Positions 1 to 5,868 of a stretch of 17,489 nt of DNA are shown piece by piece. The stretch spans positions 365,435-382,923 of the forward strand of contig NW_011887306.1 in the NCBI RefSeq assembly GCF_000151315.2. Reading direction: 5' to 3'. Both the position numbers and the translations under genes were made by a program. How positions within the stretch are numbered: position 1 is the first letter of the stretch; each line of letters starts with the position of its first letter. This stretch comes from Capsaspora owczarzaki ATCC 30864 (Eukaryota; Opisthokonta; Filasterea). The notes beneath the pieces are model-generated. The model saw only the letters and a program-made list of their open reading frames with translations, was not told the DNA's origin and made no database searches.

Positions 1-3000
1 TGCTGTAGTATTCTGATTTGTTCTTTACGCTGAGATGCTCGATTGGCTCGTTTTGCAATGGATCTCCTGTGGCTAAGAATTTTATGTTTGGATTATTGTT
101 CATGAAATTGCTGATGTGTCCAAGTGAACTAACAGTGTGACAATAAATTTCATCAAAAGCAATGCATTCAAATTGTGAGATGTCGAATTGTTTTGCATTC
201 TGTCTTGTATGCTCTTCTCCATCAAAAATAATGCCGATCAATTGGAACAGAGTGATTGCATTGTAACCACTTGATCTAATATCCAATGCCAAGGTGTTGT
301 ATGGACAAACAAACAAAAGCTTGTCTCGACCAATTGCATCAGCGAAATTCTTCACACAGGTTGTTTTACCACCACCGGCAACAGATGAAGTTATCAGTAA
401 TGGATCATTGTTCTTTAATCCAATTCTTTTATTAATTTCGGGCGTGCTGAATTCGTTAACAACGCTGAAAACATCTGGTTTTACAATTGGGACAATGAAA
501 GCCATCATCTCTTCATATTCCTTGATGTTCTTTTTGAAGGTCACTTGTTTGTTACAATAGTATTCTGTTGCCTCAAGTTTTTTGAGTCCGCCAATTTTGT
601 TAAAATCGTCCAATGAGTCAGGACAAACTCTCAAGTTTACATTTCCAAGGTAGTAGATGCAGTCAGTTTTAACTCCAAGCACTGTTCCACCAGCATTCAC
701 AATTGTGGAATATAATTTCTGCATTTTCACCCTCATTAGGTCGTAGATAAAAATTTGAATTGGTAAAAAGCCGTCCACAAGTTCTGCCTCTGCAACTTGA
801 GTCAAAATGTAAACAACTGGAGTTTTGTAGTAGCCTTCTTTATCAATGTTGTAATATTTAAGCTTCTCTTCCCTACTCAATGCAGCAACTTCTGTTTCGG
901 TCATTTCAATTTCGTTTTCAGATGTATCAAAGGTTGATATTTGGCCACCGTAAAGTTCATAATCTCGGTATGCTTCTGTGTAATCTGTGTAAACCTTGTT
1001 TCGATATGATTTGTTTAGCTTTTTGCCTGTGCATCCAATAACTTCATTTACACAAAATTTTCGATCACTCTCAATTAATTCTGAAGAGTATAACTCTCTG
1101 ATCAACGCATGAATTCTATCTGAAAACGGCACAACTTTGGAAGGCGTACAAACTGCGATAATAGTGATGTCGTTTGCGAGGAGTTTTCTGTAACTACCAA
1201 GTGAGTACCCTGTCATCAAGTTGTATTTAGTTGTAATCAGACATGGATACTTGTATTCTTCTCCATGATATTCGACGAAGTACAAACTGTTTGCGTCGAT
1301 GATCTGTCCTGTATACGGAACAAATTCGTCAAATGTGTTAAATACAGGAATTCCAGCAAACATACCAAGTATATTTGATGTATAGGCTTTGTTAAAATCA
1401 TACGCATTGCAAGGGACAGCAGTTCTATCTGGTGGAATCATATCAACCATTGCACAGCAAGTAGGGTGACATGAGAACAATGTCATCATGGTTTTCAAGC
1501 TTTTGCTGTAGCGTGATAGTGTATTTTTATTCAAGATGGTGTTTTTGATATCGTCTTGGAAGCGAACAAATGTTTTGTAGTAATTGACACTTGGGAATGA
1601 GCGTTCTGCTTCGTCCTCAAAGTACCCTGCATTTACTACGCGGAATATCTTTTCGCCCACTTCGATTCTCACGTCTGTAGCAATACCATGTCTGTGCTTG
1701 AACATAGGATAATATCCATTGGTGAGCATCTTTTGGACGACTTGGTTCAAATTACCAGTGTAATACACAGTAAAATACCCTTTTTCTTGTTCAGTTTGAA
1801 TTACAGACAGTTCAGCTATGTCATGAACAAAGAAAGCATCTTTTTCCATGCCAAGCAATGGATAGTGAGGCTTGACTATCAGTTCATCAGCATCTGTAAT
1901 ATCGGTATCAGACGATGAATCTGCCATCCAAGCTTGTAAACATCCAATGTCTCGATTCAAGCGATAACAATGAGTGTTGTGAACCATTATGTATAAGGTT
2001 GAAGGTGCGATATTGTGATTCATTTCTTCTGGCTCATAGAAATCGATCAAATCCATGTGTCTGTCAAATGCAACGAGTCGTAATCGGTACTTCTTGAAAA
2101 AGTTCATCATTATTTCAAGTGATACACCTTTCAAACGCTCTTTGTCAAACTTTTCAGTTGGATAGAAGGCTTCCCAAATCATTTCGTGAGTGAGATCGTC
2201 ATATCTGCCTGATTTTGCAAAACCTTCGCGATACACATCAAGCAACAGATCTGGTACACAGTATCCTTGATTCTCCGTATCGATTTTCTCATCTTTGAAC
2301 AACGAATTCCAATCGATTGCATTCTCAATGAAACGGGTGTAGAGCTTTGGTGCTGATGCAGAGTACATGAACTGCTCGCGTGGATCATAATCTCCAGCAT
2401 TTGGCATATCACGTTGAAGTAACCACTCAATGATAATCATACCAGACTGGATACAACTGCGTAAGAATGTGACGTCGATTTCATTCTCGTCCAACGCACG
2501 CACCATATCATTGGAAGACATTAGACCATTTATGGTTTGTCCTTCAGGGTAGTTGATGCTGACAGGATCAATTTCCAGTTCTTCTGCCAGTCTCTTCTCG
2601 AGAATTATTTTGGACAATTTTGTGTCTGATAATCTACGCCACACCAGAGGATCGATACCTTCAAACTCTCTTGTAACAGCACGTTTTTGTTTCTTACCTT
2701 TTGGAGTTTTCTTTTGTGGCGCTTTGGCTGGTGCCTTCTTCTTCGGCAATGAGTTTGTTTTTGATCGAGTTGTTGCTCCAGCACCTTCTTCTTCCGAAAC
2801 GAATTCAAGATTATCGATCAACTTTCCTAATTCACGCTTGTCTGTTACCGCTACAAAATCACGATCTGGAACCCATACTTGATACGTGAGCTCAACCAAC
2901 TCCTCTCTTGGAGGCTTGATGACTTCAGCCCATGTTAATTTCTTCTTGATTTTGTTGTCAGCTTTTCGCTCAAGTGCGTTTACTATTTTGTGGTAAACTG

Positions 3001-3145
3001 TCATTTGTCTGCCATCTTTCACAGTATCAATATGGCGTTTAATGGCGTTGCGAGATCTGGATGTAATATGAGTATCATCCAATCTGTTCAATAATTTGAA
3101 GGCATTTTTGCGTAGCTTGTTGTACTGATTTTTTGCTGCAGCCAT
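1..3145 (-). CDS. B-family DNA polymerase-like / SF1 helicase fusion, C-terminus cut by window edge
   Basis: I translated the whole minus frame from the ATG at 3145 to base 1: 1048 codons without a stop, continuing past the edge. Residues about 135-165 are Lys/Pro/Ala-rich (KKKAPAKAPQKK) and could be a nuclear localisation linker. Polymerase motif A is YDFNKAYTS (Asp 583), a motif-B-like KFCVNEVIG starts at Lys 696, and motif C is KTDC with Asp 828. The usual first Asp of motif C (DTD) is Lys here, so catalysis is doubtful. The SF1 helicase follows: Walker A AGGGKT (Lys 927), Walker B AFDE (Asp 998, Glu 999), motif III GDPLQ (1027-1031). Later helicase motifs lie outside the window. Fusion of an SF1 helicase to an inactivated PolB is established for PLVs, Tlr1 and transpovirons. 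Probable role: genome replication. It is divergent from the gene at 3237 across a 91-base AT-rich gap. The start is the first ATG, with TATA 5 bases upstream. Confidence 0.88.
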   Translation of the reverse strand, partial: MAAAKNQYNKLRKNAFKLLNRLDDTHITSRSRNAIKRHIDTVKDGRQMTVYHKIVNALERKADNKIKKKLTWAEVIKPPREELVELTYQVWVPDRDFVAVTDKRELGKLIDNLEFVSEEEGAGATTRSKTNSLPKKKAPAKAPQKKTPKGKKQKRAVTREFEGIDPLVWRRLSDTKLSKIILEKRLAEELEIDPVSINYPEGQTINGLMSSNDMVRALDENEIDVTFLRSCIQSGMIIIEWLLQRDMPNAGDYDPREQFMYSASAPKLYTRFIENAIDWNSLFKDEKIDTENQGYCVPDLLLDVYREGFAKSGRYDDLTHEMIWEAFYPTEKFDKERLKGVSLEIMMNFFKKYRLRLVAFDRHMDLIDFYEPEEMNHNIAPSTLYIMVHNTHCYRLNRDIGCLQAWMADSSSDTDITDADELIVKPHYPLLGMEKDAFFVHDIAELSVIQTEQEKGYFTVYYTGNLNQVVQKMLTNGYYPMFKHRHGIATDVRIEVGEKIFRVVNAGYFEDEAERSFPSVNYYKTFVRFQDDIKNTILNKNTLSRYSKSLKTMMTLFSCHPTCCAMVDMIPPDRTAVPCNAYDFNKAYTSNILGMFAGIPVFNTFDEFVPYTGQIIDANSLYFVEYHGEEYKYPCLITTKYNLMTGYSLGSYRKLLANDITIIAVCTPSKVVPFSDRIHALIRELYSSELIESDRKFCVNEVIGCTGKKLNKSYRNKVYTDYTEAYRDYELYGGQISTFDTSENEIEMTETEVAALSREEKLKYYNIDKEGYYKTPVVYILTQVAEAELVDGFLPIQIFIYDLMRVKMQKLYSTIVNAGGTVLGVKTDCIYYLGNVNLRVCPDSLDDFNKIGGLKKLEATEYYCNKQVTFKKNIKEYEEMMAFIVPIVKPDVFSVVNEFSTPEINKRIGLKNNDPLLITSSVAGGGKTTCVKNFADAIGRDKLLFVCPYNTLALDIRSSGYNAITLFQLIGIIFDGEEHTRQNAKQFDISQFECIAFDEIYCHTVSSLGHISNFMNNNPNIKFLATGDPLQNEPIEHLSVKNKSEYYS

Positions 3146-3236
3146 TCTTATAGATACATTATTCAAATATTTTAATTTTTATATCTTTTTAATCTTTTTA
3201 ATCTTTCGGAGAAAATCTCAAGTATAAGTATAAAAT
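3146..3236. promoter_or_regulatory. divergent AT-rich promoter region
   Basis: This 91-base gap separates the polymerase-helicase (minus) from the small gene at 3237 (plus). Read on the minus strand, it has an AAAATATTTG box followed by CTATAAGA directly before the ATG, close to the block used by the small plus-strand genes. Read on the plus strand, it has CTTTTTAAT in tandem and AGTATAAGTATAAA just before the ATG. The promoter role is inferred from position and composition. Confidence 0.55.
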
Positions 3237-3575
3237 ATGGCAGAATTGACTCCACCTCATGCAATTGATCAACTCGTTTCGCTCATCACAACTGCTGATG
3301 CTGATCTTCAGGCTTTACCTCGCGACGATCTTGCCAAGCTTCGCTCTAAAATTCGTTTACACGACAGGTGTGCTGCTGCTGTCAAGACCATTTGCAAAGA
3401 GTACAACTTGAAGGAACCAGCAGGCCTCACAAAAGCCAAGGCAGAGCCAGCCCAAGTCCGTGTTCCTGCAGTTATTGAAGTGAAACAACCTGCTGTGAAG
3501 AAAGCACCTAGTAATGCCAATGTAGCCAAAGCACGCAAGATTGCCAAGGCGGGAGCAATCAAAGTGAAGGCATAA
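3237..3575 (+). CDS. small basic Ala/Lys-rich protein, unknown function
   Basis: 112 residues. Residues 1-60 are predicted helical (AIDQLVSLITTADADLQAL and the region after it). From about residue 64 the tail is rich in Lys, Ala, Pro and Val (KQPAVKKAP, AKARKIAKAGAIKVKA) and ends strongly basic, in the style of histone H1 tails or DNA-packing peptides. I recognise no family. It is the first gene of the plus-strand accessory cluster, its stop lies two bases before the next promoter block, and it has its own TATAAA a few bases before the ATG. A DNA-binding or condensing role is possible from composition only. The minus-strand frames over this region are shadows. Confidence 0.7.
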   Translation: MAELTPPHAIDQLVSLITTADADLQALPRDDLAKLRSKIRLHDRCAAAVKTICKEYNLKEPAGLTKAKAEPAQVRVPAVIEVKQPAVKKAPSNANVAKARKIAKAGAIKVKA

Positions 3576-3577
3576 TT

Positions 3578-3615
3578 GATATAAATATTTAAAAATATTG
3601 GTATCATATAGTAAA
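3578..3615 (+). promoter_or_regulatory. promoter-like block copy 1
   Basis: The block begins GATATAAATATTTAAAAAT, continues ATTGGTATCATATAG, then TAAA and the ATG at 3616. It is a near-copy of the blocks at 4620 and 5339. Each sits directly before an ATG, so it fixes the start of the next gene at 3616 rather than at the in-frame upstream codon at 3598. Confidence 0.65.
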
Positions 3616-3963
3616 ATGCAATCAGAGCAAGAGTTCAACACAATCCTGAACCAAACGGCAACAATTGGAGGTCAACTCATAAAATATACACAAGACACTG
3701 ACATGGTTGACGGGAAGGTGTCTGACGAAGCAAAGTTACACCTGAGAATGATCATTGGGAAGTACGCGTTGTATGAATCCTTGTTCCATCACAACAGGTA
3801 CCTACGTTTGAGATCGCAACTGCGAGAACACCTGCCGTCCATCTGGGTGCTTTTACCTGAGTTTGAAAAGGAAGGGGTTGTGACAGGAGATGATGTTCAT
3901 GATTTGAAACGGATCAAGCTACAGATTCTCACGAGCAAACACCCAGAACATTACTTGATATAA
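3616..3963 (+). CDS. hypothetical protein, 115 aa
   Basis: 115 residues from the ATG at 3616. An in-frame start at 3598 would lie inside the promoter block and is rejected. Mostly helical by pattern, with no Cys, no signal peptide and no membrane segment. The middle part (LHLRMIIGKYALYESLFHHNRYLRLRSQ, roughly residues 46-75, broken here for description only) is rich in Leu, Arg and aromatic residues and could form a helical hairpin. I recognise no family. Its stop codon TAA is part of the next promoter block (GATATAA), so neighbouring transcription units are packed without spacer. Confidence 0.7.
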   Translation: MQSEQEFNTILNQTATIGGQLIKYTQDTDMVDGKVSDEAKLHLRMIIGKYALYESLFHHNRYLRLRSQLREHLPSIWVLLPEFEKEGVVTGDDVHDLKRIKLQILTSKHPEHYLI

Positions 3964-3992
3964 ATATATAAAAATATTAAGAAAGTATAGTG
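3957..3992 (+). promoter_or_regulatory. promoter-like block copy 2 (divergent copy)
   Basis: Starts GATATAAATATATAAAAATA like the other copies, but its second half reads TTAAGAAAGTATAG instead of TTGGTATATCATATAG. It still ends in TATAG two bases before an ATG. It overlaps the last codons and stop of the gene ending at 3963. Confidence 0.55.
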
Positions 3993-4256
3993 ATGACAAT
4001 GGAACACCTTGATTATGTTTTGAGACGTTTTAAAGGCATGCAATCAGATCTGTATGGTATTGAAAAGGAAATAGAGACTCTGACCGAAGAGCTAGAAAAT
4101 ATAATTAAAGAACTCCAAGAAGAAGGGAACAGTCACGATTGCAAACTTTTTGCATACTGTGACGATGAATGTATAATGGACGGAGATATAATGTTGAGGG
4201 CTGACGATGTGTGGTGTACAGATGGTGATTCAGATAATTGTGATTCAGATGAATAA
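3993..4256 (+). CDS. small coiled-coil protein with acidic tail
   Basis: 87 residues from the ATG at 3993; a second ATG two codons on is also possible. Residues about 15-45 form a likely coiled coil (EKEIETLTEELENIIKEL). The C-terminal third has four Cys in an acidic setting (CKLFAYCDDEC, then WCTDGDSDNCDSDE), ending in an Asp/Glu run. Net charge is strongly negative. No family recognised. Acidic coiled-coil proteins of this size often bind partner proteins or act as decoys, but nothing here proves that. The RNA cluster follows about 50 bases downstream on the same strand. Confidence 0.65.
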   Translation: MTMEHLDYVLRRFKGMQSDLYGIEKEIETLTEELENIIKELQEEGNSHDCKLFAYCDDECIMDGDIMLRADDVWCTDGDSDNCDSDE

Positions 4257-4306
4257 TCGGTAAAAATAATCTCATATAAAATTGTCTGTGTAGGTTTACA
4301 TAGCAG

Positions 4307-4377
4307 TGCAGTAGTAGCTCAGAGGTAGAGCACCAAATTAGACTTGAAGCGCGTGGGTTCGATTCCCACCTCTGCAC
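4307..4377 (+). tRNA. degenerate tRNA-like gene, anticodon uncertain
   Basis: The D arm is good (GCTC, loop AGAGGTA, GAGC at 4317-4331) and so is the T arm (GTGGG, TTCGATT, CCCAC at 4353-4369), giving A-box-like and exact B-box (GGTTCGATTCC) Pol III signals. The acceptor strands TGCAG-T-AG and CTCTGCA pair over 7 bp only if one T is bulged. The anticodon arm pairs poorly. A 3-bp CAA/TTG stem would place UAG in the loop, and UGA is another reading. It could be a decayed tRNA, or a tRNA-like RNA whose 5' half helps expression of the good tRNA one base downstream. Confidence 0.45.
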
Positions 4378-4378
4378 A

Positions 4379-4449
4379 GCATCAATAATTTAATGGTAGA
4401 ATATCCGTTTTCCAAATGGACTATGGCGGTTCGATTCCGTCTTGATGCA
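4379..4449 (+). tRNA. tRNA-Gly (UCC)
   Basis: Full cloverleaf by hand: acceptor GCATCAA / TTGATGC (7 of 7 bp), D arm ATTT / GAAT with loop AATGGTA, anticodon arm TCCGT / ATGGA with loop TTTCCAA (anticodon TCC at 4411-4413, U before it and A after it), T arm GGCGG / CCGTC with loop TTCGATT, discriminator A, no encoded CCA in place. It lies directly behind the degenerate tRNA, so the two are probably one transcript. It would read GGA glycine codons. tRNA genes are uncommon in elements of this size. Confidence 0.85.
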
Positions 4450-4602
4450 CTAGCGCCTTCCGCGGTCATGTCTTCACTTTGAACGGTGATGTGGTAGGGA
4501 CGTTATAGCATGACAGTTGATAGCTGACGAGCTATGGACTGTCAGTGAGAGACATCGGGAGACATACCGAGCTGTACATAGGTTCGATTCCTATCATTTC
4601 CA
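4450..4602 (+). ncRNA. candidate structured RNA ending in a tRNA-like T arm
   Basis: No coding frame is needed here. The stretch holds a strong hairpin at 4511-4544 (TGACAGT pairs with ACTGTCA, and ATAGCT pairs with AGCTAT round a GACG loop). A smaller hairpin (TCAC / GTGA) lies at about 4473-4488. At 4578-4594 is a perfect T arm: ATAGG, TTCGATT, CCTAT. It carries the same B box (GGTTCGATTCC) as the two tRNAs upstream. It is followed by CATTTCCA, as an acceptor 3' strand would be, but no clean partner GGAAATG is present; GGTCATG near 4463 pairs at 5 of 7. Options are a decayed or intron-bearing tRNA, or a Pol III small RNA processed at a tRNA-like end. Confidence 0.4.
4511..4544 (+). repeat. 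stable hairpin inside the candidate ncRNA
   Basis: An outer stem of 7 bp (TGACAGT with ACTGTCA) and an inner stem of 6 bp (ATAGCT with AGCTAT) are separated by a 2x2 internal mismatch and closed by a GACG tetraloop. There is no T run after it, so it is not a classical terminator. Confidence 0.6.
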
Positions 4603-4619
4603 TGTTAATATGCAAAAAT

Positions 4620-4657
4620 GATATAAAAATATAAAAATATTGGTATATCATATAGAA
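4620..4657 (+). promoter_or_regulatory. promoter-like block copy 3
   Basis: GATATAAAAATATAAAAAT, then ATTGGTATATCATATAGAA, then ATGG. It is identical over all 38 bases, and into the ATGG, to the block at 5339-5376. It sits directly before the ATG at 4658 and so overrules the in-frame upstream start at 4640. Confidence 0.72.
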
Positions 4658-5326
4658 ATGGAGGAGTTTTACAAGAAAGTTGAAGAGGCATGTGACACGT
4701 TCTGTAAACGAGAAGTGTTAAATTCTCTCCTTAATGACAGTGAGACGATCGCAAGGGAATCGTACTTCACACTCACAGTGTCTCGCTCCCATAACTCGTA
4801 TAAGGTGATGCTGTTTATCAAAAACAAAAATTCATCAAGATGGGAAGACATAGATGAAATCACGGTATGCATCGCGCAGGAAAGTTTGTTAAGTTGCGGG
4901 ATCATGGATGAAATCTACGAAAATTGTCAGGACATTATGGAAGTCAAACGAGAAAAGTATATCGAATTATTGGCAGACCCAGAATACACACTTCCAATGA
5001 AGTGGACGATTGCTAGGTTCAAATTAGCAGAAATTGGAAATCACGAGAGTGGAGCCAGTGTATTGGATTATAACCGTCAAGTTGAGGAGTTACACGCCAT
5101 TGGGGAAGAATTGGGGTACGCCGTGAAGTACAGAGAGCTGACCCAAGAAGAATTTGATAAATTATACCCCTATGAGAATTACGTTCTGTGTGATGACAAA
5201 GATGACGAAGATGTTTATGTTTATTTACGAGCGAAACATGCAAGCGCAATGTGCAAGAAGGACACTGACAAATATGTGTATGAATATTTTACAAGAGCTG
5301 AATTGATGGAATCTAGGAAACCTTAG
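4658..5326 (+). CDS. hypothetical acidic protein, 222 aa
   Basis: 222 residues from the ATG at 4658, directly behind the promoter block. It looks globular and mixed alpha/beta: helical N-terminus with Cys (EEACDTFCKREVLNSLL), a beta-like part (YFTLTVSRSHNSYKVMLFIK), then a long helical part (MEVKREKYIELLADPEYTL onward) and an acidic stretch YVLCDDKDDEDVYVYLRAKH near residues 175-195. No signal peptide or membrane helix. I recognise no family. It is the largest gene of the accessory cluster and shares an identical upstream block with the next gene, so the two are probably expressed at the same time. Confidence 0.75.
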   Translation: MEEFYKKVEEACDTFCKREVLNSLLNDSETIARESYFTLTVSRSHNSYKVMLFIKNKNSSRWEDIDEITVCIAQESLLSCGIMDEIYENCQDIMEVKREKYIELLADPEYTLPMKWTIARFKLAEIGNHESGASVLDYNRQVEELHAIGEELGYAVKYRELTQEEFDKLYPYENYVLCDDKDDEDVYVYLRAKHASAMCKKDTDKYVYEYFTRAELMESRKP

Positions 5327-5338
5327 TGTCATTATTAC

Positions 5339-5376
5339 GATATAAAAATATAAAAATATTGGTATATCATATAGAA
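5339..5376 (+). promoter_or_regulatory. promoter-like block copy 4
   Basis: Identical in all 38 bases, and through the following ATGG, to the block at 4620-4657. It lies 12 bases after the stop of the previous gene and sets the start of the next at 5377. Two exact copies about 720 bases apart in fast-evolving AT-rich DNA point to a recent duplication or to strong constraint. Confidence 0.72.
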
Positions 5377-5640
5377 ATGGGACGAATCAAAGAGCTTATG
5401 CTTGAAGAAGCAACAAAAGAGAACACATCCCGCTGCGAATTCTGTATAGAATCAATTGCAATCGGTAGACGGTATCACAAAACGTGTTACAAGAAAGCCA
5501 TGAGAATAATCGATCAGTTGAATCGCTGGAATTTTATGTTCCCAGATTCACCGAAAACGGAAGTATCATTTTGGCTGAACTTGCAGGATATTTTTCCTGA
5601 CAATTTCTTCAAATTCACAGAAGATGATCATTATGTTTAA
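5377..5640 (+). CDS. small protein with possible zinc-binding CxxC...HxxxC
   Basis: 87 residues from the ATG at 5377; an in-frame start at 5326 would run through the promoter block and is rejected. Residues about 20-45 contain CEFC, then YHKTCYKK about 15 residues later, which would fit a C2HC zinc site. The rest is helical and aromatic-rich (RWNFMF, SFWLNLQDIFPDNFFKF). No family recognised. It is the last gene of the plus-strand cluster and ends head-on with the minus-strand coiled-coil gene. Its stop lies inside a 12-base palindrome. Confidence 0.68.
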   Translation: MGRIKELMLEEATKENTSRCEFCIESIAIGRRYHKTCYKKAMRIIDQLNRWNFMFPDSPKTEVSFWLNLQDIFPDNFFKFTEDDHYV

Positions 5641-5646
5641 TTAAAC
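5635..5646. terminator. palindrome at convergent gene ends
   Basis: GTTTAATTAAAC is a perfect 12-base palindrome covering the stop codon of the plus gene, about 10 bases from the stop of the opposing minus gene. A similar palindrome lies at the other convergent junction (9273-9286). A bidirectional transcript-end role is an inference. Confidence 0.4.
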
Positions 5647-5656
5647 TTAGTAATCT

Positions 5657-5848
5657 TTACATTTCAAGTACAGTGCATCTATCAGCCAACCGTTTCAATT
5701 CCGCCAACACAGTCTCATACTTGACATTCAAATCATTTAATGAGCCTAATTGTATCTTCAAGGTGTTGTCGATATTGTTCACGTCTGCACGCAACTTTCT
5801 GACTTCTTTAACAGCATTGGGCTCTTGTTTCACTACAGGGTCTGTCAT
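5657..5848 (-). CDS. small coiled-coil protein downstream of the fibre gene
   Basis: 63 residues from the ATG at 5848. A longer frame opens at 5953 but would overlap the fibre gene by 85 bases and adds a low-quality Cys-rich start, so I prefer the internal ATG, which has GGTATA directly before it. From residue 13 on the protein is one heptad-patterned helix (RKLRADVNNIDNTLKIQLGS and onward, ending LAELKRLADRC). It begins 20 bases after the fibre stop, on the same strand. A small oligomeric stalk or a partner of the fibre is possible. The family is unknown. Confidence 0.65.
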   Translation of the reverse strand: MTDPVVKQEPNAVKEVRKLRADVNNIDNTLKIQLGSLNDLNVKYETVLAELKRLADRCTVLEM

Positions 5849-5868
5849 TATACCTTCTAATGAGAAAT

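Noticed and set aside
3308-3641. Two overlapping minus frames opposite the small basic gene
   Set aside because: They overlap the plus gene and the promoter block, have no start context, and show leucine/alanine-rich antisense composition.
4105-4377. 90-codon minus frame over the coiled-coil gene and the first tRNA
   Set aside because: It reads through a tRNA gene in antisense and begins in the acceptor stem.
4307-4377. Firm call of tRNA-Ser(UGA) or tRNA-Leu(UAG)
   Set aside because: Neither reading gives a five-pair anticodon stem, and tRNA-Ser/Leu would need a long variable arm, which is absent. Reported only as tRNA-like.
4500-4560. Rho-independent-style terminator at the 4511-4544 hairpin
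   Set aside because: No T run follows, the context is eukaryotic or viral, and the hairpin lies within a larger structured RNA.
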